This document shows, one piece after another, positions 47,952 to 60,975 of a stretch of 64,000 nucleotides of DNA (positions within the stretch are counted from its first letter, which is position 1; the number at the start of each line of letters is the position of its first letter). The translations under genes were made by a program, and so were the position numbers. The notes beneath the pieces are model-generated. The model had not been told where the DNA came from. It made no database searches and saw nothing but the letters and a program-made list of their open reading frames with translations. The stretch comes from Nipponacmea schrenckii (taxonomy: Eukaryota; Mollusca; Gastropoda; Lottiidae). The stretch is from the NCBI GenBank assembly GCA_030562195.1, contig JAUJPP010000005.1:12086826-12150825 (forward strand). The letters run 5' to 3'.

Positions 47952-48730
47952 TTTAAAAGCAAATAATTTTAAGACAATATGCTATGACTATGAGAAGTGT
48001 AATCTGGAATATAAGGAAAAGATAGTCCGTGTCTAATGTTTCAACCGTTATTGCTGTTACACCTCAATTTTAATTTTTTTCACTGAGTAATAATCTCTGA
48101 ATACTTGTTAGTGAAGCTTTGTGACGTCAACAAATTACGTAATGGGTTTATTGACGTCATTGTAGTTTTTTTTATATTGGCGTTGTGACTCAAATCATAC
48201 ATTATGTATTGTAGAAAGTATACCCGAGGATGGCCAAGCTGGGATGAAGCCGCGGTAATGTCCTTCATTCCAAATACCTGGTATTCTCTTGTCGTTAAGT
48301 GTATATATTGTACATAAAAGTGTTTATAAAAAACGCACATGCATTATATTTTCCAGGCTGCCCAGTCTTTCAGTGCATTAATATATTGGTAAACATTTAA
48401 ACATTTTCATCAACGCTATTCAAATTTTAAATGTTTTAGTTGTCAGAAAGGACAAGGGGTCGGGTTTTGCATAATTTTATGACGTTTTTCATGACTACGT
48501 TCACATCTTACGCATAGCCAAACGTCTCTAGAAAACATTGTTCATTTTTGTATATTGAATTGAGACCGATGTTCAGAAAACGAATGTTAATAATTTTATA
48601 TTACTATATTTATTAAACTATAAATTATTAAACATCGAGCTTTGAAACTATAATATTTTCACTTGCCATAATAATATATCATTGTAAATATTGTACATAT
48701 TGAATAAAGATTTATTTTCTCTTTAAGCCT
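47952..48730 (+). promoter_or_regulatory. DSL-B 3' untranslated region and poly(A) signal
   Basis: AT-rich sequence after the stop; AATAAA at 48703-48708 is followed by a T-rich stretch. The complementary motif TTTATT at 48711-48716 would serve the convergent minus-strand gene. Confidence 0.5.
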
Positions 48731-48904
48731 CTGTTTCGAACGAGAGTCGTGTGAACCTTTTTAGCCGTATGTCGCATATTCGTACGATAATAGCTTGCTT
48801 AGATTCATATTAGCATGATGTCTACAAAAATATTATACATTGAGTGCTTAATGATAAACAGAAAAATAAGGAGAAAAAAGAAAAGAAAGAAAGAAACAAC
48901 TATA

Positions 48905-49070
48905 TTTTACAAGGGTAACAACTAAGGTTCACAAGTCCGCCGTGACAGGGATCCTTTCTACCAGCTGGTCCTAGACCAAACCTCTTGGCATTGAACTTTC
49001 CCGGATTATCCGTACCCATTTACAGCTGGGTGGACTGGAATTATGAGTGAAGATGACTAAACTAAGGTTT
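48905..49070 (-). mobile_element. 5'-truncated copy of the tRNA-derived SINE body
   Basis: Read on the minus strand it contains TCCAGTCCACCCAGCTG, AATGGGTACGGATAATCCGG, ATGCCAAGAGGTTTGG, CAGCTGGTAGA and TGTCACGGCGGACTTGTGAA, and ends TTGTAAAATATAGTT. This matches 60636-60800 almost base for base. It lies between DSL-B and the alkaline phosphatase stop codon, on the strand of the latter, and may be part of its 3' UTR. Confidence 0.8.
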
Positions 49071-49354
49071 ATGAATGATATAAAGTTGCGCCCCCTTTCA
49101 GTAAAATAACAATGAGCAAACTGTAAATGATACCGCTACATAAAGAGTTCCTTCAACTTCTTTTACAAAACGATACGCATGATGAAAAAGGAAAATGAAG
49201 AAATTTCATGAACGATAAACATCCGAAGACACAAGGGATATAACTAAGATCATGAAACTACTCAATATAAAATTACTTAAACAAAGTAGCTTGTACGATT
49301 TTCGCGAACACATTTCTTAATCATACTAACATTACAGTCAGGTATTAGTCTTTG

Positions 49355-52300
49355 TTACTGGAAACGATTAACAATAGAAAGCACAAGGGAGATAACTAAG
49401 ATAATGAAACTACTTGATATGGAGTTACTTCCCCCTACACAGCGAGGCACATAACGATTTGTACAATGTTCCTTATTCATACCAACACAAGATGCATAGG
49501 CCATGACATGAGCCACATAATTCTGTTCATGAACCCCGTGGAATAGATGAGACATTGGTCCTCTGGCAAATATGGCTACATCTTCTCCACCATGGGTTTC
49601 ATCAACGACTGGTACTGCTGCAGGCTGCTGATAATTCTTGTCTTCTGCAAATTGAAAATAGTTATTGTGAGTTAAATGGTGTCATAAATTCGCAAGAGAA
49701 ACGTGCTAATGGCATCTTAAGATTGTAAGAAAAACCTACTACAACTCCTCTAGAACAGCGTTCCAATTTAAGACTTTATTAAACTTGTAAACGTCTTACA
49801 TAATAAGCTACAACTCTTGTACAAGGAATGGATAACCGAGTACTAACGAACCCTACTCCCTTAACAACATACATGTATTGGCAAACATTGGTAGCAACTA
49901 ACGAACATTTCCCTTGAAGAAGCATAATAACAATGAGCAAATATTAAAAAATCTAAACTGGCTAAGATGACATATAAAATCTTACTTGTATCAACCCCAG
50001 TCAAGTTGTTTCTAGGGAAATTAGCGCCGTTGCCGTAAACCAGGGTAGTGTATGGCATTTTATCTGTAGGTACGTCATCCGGATCCATCGGATTCACCAG
50101 ACCTAAAAGAAGGTACATAACTCTTCAATTATTTTTCTATTTGTTTGTAAATGACCAGTTAACCGCCACTTCCAGCAGAGGCTAATATCATAGACTAGCT
50201 AGTTGTTGGTAGATAACAGATAAACGCCCACTTCCAGCAGAAGCTAACATCTCAGACCAGGTTGTTGTTGTTGGTAGATAATAGATAAACGCTAACTTCC
50301 TCCAGAAGCTGATATAGCAGACAAGATAGTTGTTGACAGATGATAGATAAACGTCCACACCCTTCAGAAGCTGATATAGCTGACTAGATAGTTGAAGAAC
50401 AGTTAAAGTCCGTTTCCAGTTAACGTTACTGCAGAATAGGTAATTGATAATAGTAATAGTGATAGTTTTCATTAAGGTCTGGATCAATTTTTGGTAAACA
50501 AGAGTCCTGTTAAAGCAACGTTTCCTCGGCTTTCGTTCGATTCAAAATCTCTCGCTGTTATGCTACAATATATGATGAAAGATACTAACCAAAAATGTCA
50601 TTTCCAATAGCAGGGTAGCCAGCGATATTAAAAACATGGGAATGGTCACCAGTAACCACTATCAATGTTTCATCCTCATCTGTTTCATCCATTCCAGCTT
50701 TAATTGCATCGTCAAACGACAGGACATCGCGGATTGCTTTCTTAGCTTTGGTCTCATGATGTCCATGATCTATTCTGGCAGCTGAAATAAAATAATTGAA
50801 ATATAGATCCATAGTAGACAAGAAAACTAGTTTAAAAGCATCAACAAAGGCGATTGCATGGTTTACATCTGATAAAAGTATGAAAATTGCTGGTAAGAAA
50901 TTCGGATATGTTAATCTTAATAACGGGAGTCAAAAAGTAAATATTTATTTGTTATGAACAGCTTCATCAAAAACTCCAAAGATGTTACTAGTAGGAGGAT
51001 GCGAACTGAGTTATCAGTTGGCACAATCGATAGTATTGATATGAAATGAGACAGGTTTGTCAGGTTTTCAACATAACTTACCTTCTACAAAGAGAAAGAA
51101 TCCATTGTCATTTTTCTTCAGAATTTGAATGGCTTTTCTAGTCATTTCTGCTAAAGAAGGTTGTCCCACATCATTGGTGTTTCGATCAATTTCATAATCC
51201 ATATGGGACGCGGAAAATACACCTGGAATTTCCAAAAATTAATTGGATCATTTCGGACGTATAATATATAACATTTTGTTAATTGGGTGGTTTGCGGAAT
51301 AAATATCTCGAAAATTTGAAATCATGACGAGGAAATGTTTTTAGATTACCAAAATTTAAAAGAGCCCATGATAATAGTCACAAAGAACTTGGTCTGTCGA
51401 GTATCTATCTACCTGGTGGTCTTGAATCAAGCATCTTGGCATTGAACTTTCGCAGATTTTCCATCATGAACTAGGTTGTCGAGTTTTTAACAAAGACTTA
51501 TCTGTATTTTAAATTTTGTGATCTAGTTAAATTTTAAATTTTGTGTTCTAGTTTAGTTTTGCTATTTTGTTTTTAGCAAATTTTGGGTTACAACCATTCT
51601 GTGATATTGTTTTTAGCATTGTTTGTCGCCATTTTTGGTGTTTCTGTGATAATTTTTATTTTAATATATTGATTTTCTAGTTTTGATTTTTGTTTTTGTT
51701 TTAAATCGTATTCAGGTGCTATATAGCCCGTTTTGGTGCTGATGCACTTTAATACATTTCATTTCATTTTCATTTCCATCATGAACTACTGATGTTTTGA
51801 TTTGGAAACGGATGTGACAAACCTTACCTAAGAGATAATCTGTTTTAGAAGCGTCGACGTCCATTAATTGTTTCTTATTGGTAACATAACTGTAGCTTTT
51901 ACTTCGATTTTTTTTGTCTGTTTTCCATTCCTGTTAAGAAGAACAGAGATGGCCTTTTTTACTTTAGAATTCAAAGATAATATGTCAGCTAATTTGTCTT
52001 TTATTTAGAAGCAAATTCTGATGTATAATTTAAGATCAATCATAGAAAACGCATCTGTGTACAATTTCGTACATTTCTGCGTTTGAGAACTCGGGCCTTA
52101 TTTTCCTCATCTCAACTTAAATCAAATCCAGATTTTTAAAATACAGTTATCTGATTGGATAACAAAACTGAACTTTAAATCAATTTATTGAATAAACCAA
52201 TCAGGTGACTGGAATACTAAACTCATCTTAATGCATTGAAAAGGAAACTGAATTTTCATTCTGATAAAAAGACACGTTTTAAGCCAAAAACGCTATTAAA

Positions 52301-55300
52301 ACGAAAGAGCCAATATAAATGAGTTTTGATGAACTTACTTCAATTAAATTTCGACCATCAATTCTCTGTTTACTATGCGCCGTTCCGGTTTGAGGATCTA
52401 CAAAATCTTTAGGTAATAATGTTCTTCTTCCGCCACCCATAATAACCTGCAATCAACAATATCTTGTTAAACTATAATATAAGTCGTATAGGTAAAGCAA
52501 TGGGCAATCAGGATGAAGCATATACACTTAATGACCCAGTGAGTTTTACATGATATTGTTATTAATGTTGTTGCCGCTTATGATGATATTGTCTATTGTT
52601 TATTATGATGTTGTTGCTGCTTATGATGATGTCGTTGCTGCTTTATGATATTTTTGCTATTTATGATGATGATGTCGTTGCTGCTTATGATGATGTCGTT
52701 GCCGGATATGATGATGTTATTGCTGCTTATGATGATGTTCATGAGGCTGATAATGTTAACGATGGCGATAATTCTGCTATTCATGACGACGACTTCCACC
52801 ATAAAGACGATTAATATGCTACTGATGATGTAATGGCGTAAACGATGATAACGACGGAGAGGATAACGATAATGATGATGGTAATGTTTTACTAACCGTG
52901 ATATTTTTATTATCTTCAAACAGTTGAAGCGACAAATCTTTGCAGTTACCAGTGACGCCTATCATATCAGCATCGCCTTCCCAAGCCCTGGAGGCCGTAT
53001 GTCCGTAGGTTGCCGCCGGGGAGGCGTGAGACAACCGAGCGGTGGATATTATACCAGTAGATTTTCCTGTTAAAGAAACGAAACTGAGCTTGGCGTATTG
53101 TTGAGTGACTAAGATGGGAAGTTTCGTACTTCCCCAAATCTCATTTTAATTAGTTAGCAATAAAACTTGGTTAGATAATACGTTACTTAGCAAAGGTTTA
53201 AAACCGTTCGTCGGGTCTTAGTTTGTTCAACTAAACGAGTCGTGTCATGTCAATAGGTACTGAACGAGAAGACCAAAGAACAACCCGCAGGAAGGCGAAC
53301 TAAATCGAAGAGATTTCGAATTAACAACCTACCTTCAGCCATTGACCAATCTAGGATGGACGTCAGATGCGATGCTTTTGTCTGGGAAGAACAGTTATGT
53401 CGTATTACTGTATTGTCCACACCAATAGTTCCTTGGTTAATTTTCACTCCAGTCAGTAGAGCTGTGGCCGTACTGGCAGAACCTGGGGTCTGGCGATTAG
53501 CGTTGTAAGTCTGCAAATATAATTTATAAATATACTAGTACATCTTCACCATGTCAAGCTATTATGAACGTCGTACATATACCTTGACTAAAACAGTCAG
53601 TTTTTTTTTGTACCACATCTTCACAATGTCAAGCTATTATGAACATCCTACATATACCTTGACTAAAATAGTCACTTTTTTGTACCACATCTTCAAGCTA
53701 TTACGAATCGTCGTACAGTATACCTTGACTACAATAGTCACTTTTTTAGTATCACATCTTCACAATGTCAGGCTATTTAGAATTTTGTCTGATACCTTGA
53801 CTACAATAGTCACTATTCTAGTATCACATCTTCACAATGTCAAGCTAGTACGAATTTTGTCTGATACCTTGATTACAATAGTCACTATTTTAGTATCACA
53901 TCTTCACAATGTCAGGCTATTTCGAAATTCGTCTGATATTCTAGTATTAAACCTATTCAGAATGGAAGCTATTTCGAACTACATGCTTATACCGAGATTA
54001 AAATAGTCATTTATCTTTACAATGTCAACGTTCTTCGGATTTGTAAAATCGTTACATTTAAAATTGACCTAGTATAACTGAACAGATTTATAAGGACGAC
54101 ATGGCGCAAAAAATGTATACAGCATTACCATACCAGCTGCGATAAATCTTAAGTCAGTTATTGAAATACTACAATTATATTAATCTTACTAGATATTTGG
54201 ACAGATGAAGAGCATCAGCTGTGTCAAGTATCCGAGAGGACACTCAAGGCCTAAAGAGAGATTCCTTAATTTTTAAACATGTCTTATCAAAATTGTTAGA
54301 ACATTCTTTAGAAATCTGCGGAATTCAAGCTGGTAAATAGGAGCATGAATCATATTACCTTAGACAACCCAACAAAAGGAAACTTTTCAAATTCAAGAGC
54401 AGCATCGCCTTCTCTTATTTTCTTTTCCTTCTCAAGTTGAGATCTGTACAATCGAGCGGCCGTAATGGTTGAGATACCCAAACCGTCACCAAGAAATAAG
54501 ATTACATTCTTGGCTTTGTTGATGTTTATTTCTGACTGCAGGGATTTGGACAAATCGTCTTGTGCCCATTTTATCCAATCGTCTCGAGCTGAAATATATG
54601 ATGATTAACAGAAATTAAATGAAATAGTGTTTTATATCCTACTATTCTGTATTTTATTGAACTAATGAAATGTAGTTTTATATCTTACTGTTCTGTATCT
54701 TACTGAACTAATGAAATGAAATTGAGTTTTATATCCTACTGTTCTGTATCTTATTGGACTTAATGAAATAAAATAAAATGTATATCTTAATATTCTGAAA
54801 CTTATTGGACTAATGAAATAAAATGATGTTTTTTTTATTCTTATGTTCTGTACCTCATCGGACTAATGAAATGGAGTATTATATTCGATTGTTCTTGGAC
54901 TAATGTATGAAATTGAGATTCATGTTCTGTAGCGTCTTATTCGGAAAACTTAAAATAGTGCAGAGTTTAACGTCCTTCTTTTCAGCATATGACTGGTGTT
55001 ATAAATTGAATAATAAAGTCAACCTGACTTCTATTCTTTGAATGTGGCACACATTTGTTGTTAAACCCTTATACTATAAAAGTTGTTTATGAAACGCGAA
55101 GTTATGAACCGAAAAAAGCGAGCATACATTTGATTTTTTAGTGGCGTCGTATTATTATGGTAATATAGTATACTATAATGAATTTAGCTTTTGAATAGGA
55201 TACTTAAATCAATACTGAATGTACTATTTGTTATACAAGTTTGAAGACATACGACCTTACTGATCCGGTGACAACGTCAACAGGGATCAGAGGGAAAGGC

Positions 55301-58300
55301 ATTTGTCCTCTTCAAAACTTTTCTTTACCCCCAAATGTACTCTTCACTTCAAATCAAACAAATTTTAATATTTTTATATTTAAACGTTTTCGGCAATAAA
55401 ATAATGTGTAACACCCATTCAATTCCATGTTTTCGACACTCGAATATTATTTCTTAAAAGAGCAATATTTGTACGAACAAAAAATCGATTAATAGTACAT
55501 CCAAATTATTTTGGATCACCTTCACCATGATAGATCTATTCATTTGATCAGTCTTTTAGTGGAAAAACTGTTAAAGTCATCAAGAGGTACAGAAGTGAAG
55601 TAGCGTCAAATTTTCCTGGAGAAGAAACCTCTCAGACGCTCCATAGAAAGTTGTTCCCCGTCAAACCAGCCTACCCCAGGTTAAAAAGAGAGTTGACACT
55701 AGGTCCCTAGAAAATGCACTCAGGAAATACACATATAACAGACATTTTTCAATTTGAATTTGATTGATCAACTTCACGATTGATAAATGAATAAATGAAT
55801 AAATCAAGAAAATAAATCAATACATAAATAAATAAAACTTATTCATTATTATTTAAAAAATTATAAATTATTGAAATAGTTCTAATATCGAATCAGCTGT
55901 GACATTCATATTAAATTTTATATATTTTGATATTAAAAAAGAAACAGAAAGAAATCTCTGACGGAGCTTATTTAATAAAATCTTTATTTTGAAAATGTTT
56001 TTTTTTTTTTTTTTTTTTTTCAATATATAGAATTTTTATTTCGTAAGCATCACAATAACATGCAAAGAAATGGCATAAATTACATACATCATTTGTAAAC
56101 ATAAAATTCTATATATATATATATTAGGATAATAGTGGAAAGAAGAAAAAAAGAGGGAAATGGAAGTAAGTGATCGGTATAGGAAAGATGAAAGGATAGA
56201 TGCATGTCATGAAAATGTTATTTGATTTGCTTTGTTATTACATGCATAAATAATTATTAAGGTCGTCCTATTCTGTTAACACATGTACTAAATCTTATTC
56301 AGAAACGTTAATTTATATTCCAATATTAGACTTCATAGATTGCATCGCATGTAGCTGATATACGTTTTAGATACACAGTCCTCATCAGGATTGCTTGTGA
56401 TATTGAATATGTGGCTTAACCCTTGATTAGTTGAATATCAGATGGACACCCAGTTGTGTTATTTGACCAGGGAGCGAAAGAAAAGATTCGGTCCTGTTTT
56501 ACCCTATATACGACCACTGAAGCAAACCATATAGTATACAATGTTTACTTCAAGTATTTGGTTATCCACAGGTAAACATGGTTTTTAAGGGTCACTGAGG
56601 TCAAGGTTTTATCATAAGGCTTTTATAACTGGCTTTCAAAATAAAGACACATCGACAGTTGCAGTGCAGTAAAGACGCTGTTTTGCTGAAATTTCCCTCA
56701 TCGCGCAATGGTTGAAAGACCGTCTTTATTTGACCTTCGGATGCAGAAAACTGCGACGCAAAACTCCATTTTAATTTAAAAAATTAAAAGAAAAAAACTT
56801 GATACTGCAAAAAATCGAAAAAATTTAAAAAGAAATATAGTAAAATAAAAACAATTATTATAGGTGGATACTTCTAGGATATTTATTATTCCCAACGTTT
56901 CAATGTGGTCTAACACTGTATCAGAAATTAATATATTCTCAATATTTATTACCAACGTTCAATGGACATGCATCAGAAAAATGTACGCTAGAATATTATT
57001 TTTAATTTTACACATTTCATCAGGAAATTGATACTTCTAGAATATTTATTATTTAAGGTTAATGTGGTCTTAACTACTTGGATTAATGATACTTCTAGAA
57101 TATTTATTATTTCCAACGTTTCAATGTGGTTCTAACACTGTCATCAGGAATATAATGATACTTCTAGAATATTTATTATTTTCAACGTTTCAATGTGGTT
57201 CTTACACCGTCATCAGGAATATAATGATACTTCTAGAATATTTATTATTTCCAACGTTTCAATGTGGTTCTTACATCGTCATCAGGAATATAATGATACT
57301 TCTAGAATATTTATTATTTCCAACGGTTCAATGTGGTTCTAACACTGTCATCAGGAATATAATGATACTTCTAGAATATTTATTATTTCCAACGTTTCAA
57401 TGTGGTTCTAACACTGTCATCAGGAATATAATGATACTTCTAGAATATTTATTATTTCCAACGTTTTTGTTTGTGGTTCTCACACTGTCATCAGGAATAT
57501 AATGATACTTCTAGAATATTTATTATTTCCAACGTTTCAATGTGGTTCTAACACTGTCATCAGAAATATAATGATACTTCTAGAATATTTATTATTTCCA
57601 ACGTTTTTGTTTGTGGTTCTCACACTGTCATCAGGAATATAATGATACTTCTAGAATATTTATTATTTTGACGTTTCAATGTGGTTCTCACACTGTCATC
57701 AGGAATATAATGATACTTCTAGAATATTTATTATTTCCAACGTTTCAATGTGGTTCTTACACTGTCAATAGGAATATAATGATACTTCTAAAATATTTAT
57801 TATTTCCAACGTTTCAATGTGGTTCTCACACTGTCATCAGGAATATAATGATACTTCTAGAATATTTATTATTTCCAACGTTTCAATGTGGTTCTTACAC
57901 TGTCATCAGGAATATAATGATACTTCTAGAATATTTATTATTTCCAACGTTTCAATGTGGTTCTTACACCGTCATCAGGAATATAATGATACTTCTAGAA
58001 TATTTATTATTTCCAACCTTTCAATGTGGTTCTCACACTGTCACCAGGAATTTAATGATAAACAACAAGAAAACATAAGTATGTATAGGTAACAAAGTTA
58101 GAACAAAACCGATTAATTCAGAGGATTCTTGTTATTTGGCATTTTGACAATTTATATCTTTAAATCTTTGAAGATTATATCATCAAAAAACAGTAACTTT
58201 AAAAAAAAGACTATTCAGTCGACTATCTTCAGTCATAGTTTAGTTGGAGTAAGATACTCCATGTCGCAATGACCTCTGATGATGAGGAACACAAAGCTGC

Positions 58301-59150
58301 ATTCCTTCCTTAATTGGGGGGAGGGGGGGGGGTGGTCGTGGTGAGTGGCAATATTAAAATATATATCTCCAAATCTAGAGAAATGTTTCCCTGAACGTTT
58401 GTGAAAATATAAGCAAATAGAATACTCCAGTAAATATTTATTATCAAAAATAATTTAAAATGTTTACCTAAACTTGATATGTTTGTTATGAGGGATGGGG
58501 GGGGGGACTACTGCGCGGATTTAAGCAAAATGAACGTCTTATCACAGATAAAAATGACCATGAATATTTATGAAGCCCGACACAAAAACTAGTTTCAGGT
58601 GCAAACTACGTACGATTAGTACACTCTGGTTTTTAATGAACCGTTTGCAGGTGATAAAGTGGATATATACATGTAAATAGAATATTTTAGAAATATATTC
58701 GATACTGAAATTATACATACTACTTCTTTAAATTTGATTTAAGAGAACACGTATGAGCGTGATTTCGTTGATCTAGCCTACTAGAGTACATTCTTTTTAT
58801 CGTCTTAATGTTATTCGTAAGGTTTAAAACGTATAGGAATAAACATATAATCATAACGTATAGCAACCGAAAAACCATATCGCTTCTGACTTACTTATTT
58901 TCTGACATATCTACGCTCTAAAGTTTTAGTAAAAGAATTGCCTCTGAGTTTTAACCTACTTTGACAACCCCATACCGCTACTATCACCAATCCCCATCCC
59001 TCTGATAATTAAAAAAACAGCTGCTAGCGATAGGGTTATCATATTATGGCGTATTTTCTAGAAGTCAGAATAATACTTACACTGTGACTGTACGGTAGAC
59101 AAGCAGCACAGACTCGCCAGACACAAGAAAATAGAAGCTTCCATCCCCAT
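49355..59150 (-). CDS. alkaline phosphatase, GPI-anchored type
   Basis: Ten minus-strand exons give 532 codons: 59081-59150, 54359-54588, 53333-53510, 52897-53066, 52339-52446, 51828-51930, 51082-51222, 50590-50781, 49986-50102, 49355-49644. It hydrolyses phosphate monoesters at the outer cell surface. Residues 1-22 are a signal peptide ([20 protein letters not shown]; a second ATG two codons on is equally possible). Metal and active-site segments of the family are present in order: [28 protein letters not shown] with nucleophile Ser111; [32 protein letters not shown] and [44 protein letters not shown]; and [15 protein letters not shown]. Two Cys near the C-terminus precede a hydrophobic end ([20 protein letters not shown]) as expected of a GPI signal. 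Length is normal for animal enzymes. Departures from the usual consensus: Gly replaces Asp just before the nucleophile, and Ala-Ala replaces Gly-Gly before RIDHGHH. Confidence 0.92.
50160..50400. repeat. about 60-bp minisatellite in alkaline phosphatase intron 8
   Basis: Four diverged units with CCACTTCCAGCAGAAGCTAA and AGTTGTTGGTAGATAACAGA. The complementary unit forms an array at 59440-59700, 5' of the same gene. Confidence 0.8.
51405..51475 (-). mobile_element. fragment of the SINE body
   Basis: Contains GCATCTTGGCATTGAACTTT and TTTTCCATCATGAACTA, a shortened match to 48960-49010. In alkaline phosphatase intron 6. Confidence 0.5.
52555..52875. repeat. TGATGATG-rich tandem repeat in alkaline phosphatase intron 4
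   Basis: Imperfect repeats of TTGCTGCTTATGATGATGTC type, 24-36 bp, grading into GATAACGATAATGATGATGG. ORFs in it on both strands are simple-sequence artefacts. Confidence 0.9.
53530..54030. repeat. about 70-bp minisatellite in alkaline phosphatase intron 2
   Basis: Seven units with ACATCTTCACAATGTCAAGC, TATTATGAAC and ATACCTTGACTAAAATAGTC. The reverse-complement core TTGACATTGTGAAGATGT is amplified as 41-bp units at 59830-60290. Confidence 0.9.
54610..54925. repeat. M51 minisatellite array in alkaline phosphatase intron 1
   Basis: Six units with GTTTTATATCCTACTATTCT and GTATTTTATTGAACTAATGA, same family as 30100-30605. Confidence 0.9.
54926..56845. other. alkaline phosphatase intron 1, mostly featureless
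   Basis: AT-rich. A GAATAAATAAAT-type run is at 55785-55840 and a pure T-run of about 25 bases at 56000-56022. No exon between exon 1 and exon 2 was found, and the phases of those two exons fit directly. Confidence 0.45.
56850..58060. repeat. 69-bp minisatellite array (M69) in alkaline phosphatase intron 1
   Basis: About 17 units: ATGATACTTCTAGAATATTT, ATTATTTCCAACGTTTCAAT, GTGGTTCTAACACTGTCATC. The first 200 bases are degraded. Same orientation as 640-835. The 23-residue periodic ORFs (57086-57502, 57611-58092) follow from the 69-bp period. Confidence 0.95.
58061..59080. other. alkaline phosphatase intron 1, 5' part
   Basis: Two G-runs (about 58315-58334 and 58498-58507) in otherwise AT-rich sequence. 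No exon recognised. Confidence 0.45.
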
Positions 59151-59217
59151 CACATCTAGTAGCAAACTGTATATGTTGGTACAATAAGACTCGAACGACA
59201 CGGCTGAACAATTCTGT

Positions 59218-59228
59218 ATGTTTATATC
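59218..59228 (-). promoter_or_regulatory. candidate TATA box of the alkaline phosphatase gene
   Basis: On the minus strand GATATAAACAT is centred about 72 bases before the start codon, which would give a short leader. Confidence 0.3.
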
Positions 59229-59439
59229 AACTTCTATCTAAATAGCCCAGGTGAACTGAAGTGCTAATTGAAAATTCGTTATAAGTACGTTAAGGTATAT
59301 GGACTCTAACAACTGTACAGTCAGCTGTTTGAAATTCATATAACATTACTAACTTTGTACCGTTACGGTTGGATGCATGTGAAAGAGCCAATCAGATGTC
59401 TCAAACAAAAATTCTGTAGTTCATTAAGCCCATTTGCCG

Positions 59440-59700
59440 TATTCGCTAACGTTCCAACTACCAACTACTACGAATACCAACAACTACCTAGTTTGCGATA
59501 TCAGCGATTGCTGGAAGCGAACGTTAACTTGTCATCTTCCAACAACGACCTAGTTTGCGATATCAGCAATTGGTGGAAGCGAACGTTAACTTGCCATCTC
59601 CCAACAACTACCTAGTTTGCGATATCAGCAATTGGTGGAAGCGAACGTTAACGTGTCATCTACCAACCAACCAACCATTCGCTAACGTTAGTCTTTGATA
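59440..59700. repeat. about 60-bp minisatellite upstream of alkaline phosphatase
   Basis: Four units with CCAACAACTACCTAGTTTGC, GATATCAGCAATTGGTGGAA and GCGAACGTTAACTTG. It is related, inverted, to 50160-50400. Confidence 0.85.
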
Positions 59701-59829
59701 GAAGCTTAAGCTGGCAAGGACGTAAACTACTAATGTACCACCACCAACACCATTCGCTAACGTGTAATCCAACCATATCGCTGGATTTCCAATCTTTATG
59801 ATAGAAAGAGATATTGCAGTGAAATAATT

Positions 59830-60295
59830 AGACAAAGTTCGTCATGGCTTGACATTGTGAAAATGTAATACAAGAAGAGTGGCTATTGTAGTAAAGGTGT
59901 AAGACGAAGTTCGTAATAGCTTGACATTGTGCAGATGTGATAATAAAAGTGGCAATTGAAGTCAAGGTATTCGACGAAGTTCGCAAGAGTTTGACATTGT
60001 GAAAATGTATATGATGAAATTTGTAACAACTTGACATTGTGAAGATGTTAAAGATGAAGTTTGTAACAGCTTGACGTTGTGCAGATGTATAAGATGAAGT
60101 TTGTAATAGTTTGACATTGTGAAGATGTATAAGATGAAGTTTGTAACATCTTGACGTTGTGAAGATGTACAAGGTGAAATTTGTAATAGCTTGACATTGT
60201 GAAGATGTATAAGATGAAGTTTGTAACAGCTTGACATTGTGAAGATGTATAAGATGACGTTTGTAATAGCTTGACATTGTGAACATGGTAATCAT
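59830..60295. repeat. 41-bp minisatellite array
   Basis: Eleven units of about 41 bp (variants to about 70 at the left end): TTGACATTGTGAAGATGTAT then AAGATGAAGTTTGTAACAGC. Long minus-strand ORFs (59828-60337) are periodicity artefacts. Related to 53530-54030 in opposite orientation. Confidence 0.93.
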
Positions 60296-60524
60296 ATGGC
60301 TGCAGTAAAATAATTTCTGTAAATGTCGAGTAGACATTTAATATGTTAGTTACCTATGAATATGTTATTGAATCAATCGATTTCATCATTTGAAGCTTAC
60401 CCACGCGACACTTTCATTGCAATATGTCAAATCGACATAGTCGTAATGAATACTTTAAAGGTAAACTTTTTTTCAAGGCAAACTTTTTTCTTGAATTATA
60501 TTTGAAATTGTTGTAATGTGGGGT
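60296..60524. other. no feature seen
   Basis: AT-rich spacer between the 41-bp array and the SINE. Confidence 0.4.
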
Positions 60525-60800
60525 TCTATAGCACGCCGGTTAGAGCGTTGGTTCTTTACGTCATGTCGTCGTTTGCTTGGATACGTTGAAAATGTCGGAC
60601 GTGAGTTCTAATCTCGATCGTCGTGTGCAAGTCCGATGACCTTGAATAACTCATCTTCACTCACAATCCAGTCCAGCCAGCTGCAAATGGGTACGGATAA
60701 TCCGGGAAAGATCTATGCCAAGAGGTTTGGCAAAGGACCAACTGGTAGACAGGATCCATGTCACGGCGGACTTGTGAAACTAAGTTGTTATCCTTGTAAA
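60525..60800 (+). mobile_element. tRNA-derived SINE, full-length copy
   Basis: An A-box-like stretch (TAGCACGCCGGTTAGAGCG, 60529-60547) and a degraded B box (GAGTTCTAATCTCG, 60603-60616) form a tRNA-like head. A body (60636-60790) with AATGGGTACGGATAATCCGG and TGTCACGGCGGACTTGTGAA recurs at 48905-49070 and in part at 51405-51475. It ends TTGTAAAATATAGTT. No terminal poly(A). Confidence 0.7.
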
Positions 60801-60864
60801 ATATAGTTAATTCCTTCTTTTCTATTCTTTATTATATAAAGTTCGAAACGTTATAATAGAAACG

Positions 60865-60975
60865 TCACATAACGTTACAAGGAGTGACTGTTCAGTCAAG
60901 CGCAGCAGAACATTAGTACAGAGTGACTCGTTCATAGACAAAACAATAAAACACTACGTAACGTTATAACAGATT
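60865..60975. repeat. M53 minisatellite, short left block
   Basis: Two to three diverged units with CGTAACGTTATAACAG and GAGTGACTCGTTCA. It lies on the 3' side of the Penelope-like ORF; the main array is on its 5' side. Confidence 0.8.

Noticed and set aside
52593..52919. 108-codon ORF rich in Ile, Asn and His
   Set aside because: It is a product of the GATGAT-type simple repeat in an alkaline phosphatase intron.
57086..58092. Long ORFs with a 23-residue repeat
   Set aside because: The 69-bp minisatellite period is divisible by three, so any stop-free frame remains open. No start context, splice sites or domain.
59828..60337. 169-codon minus-strand ORF rich in His and Tyr
   Set aside because: It lies wholly in the 41-bp minisatellite array.
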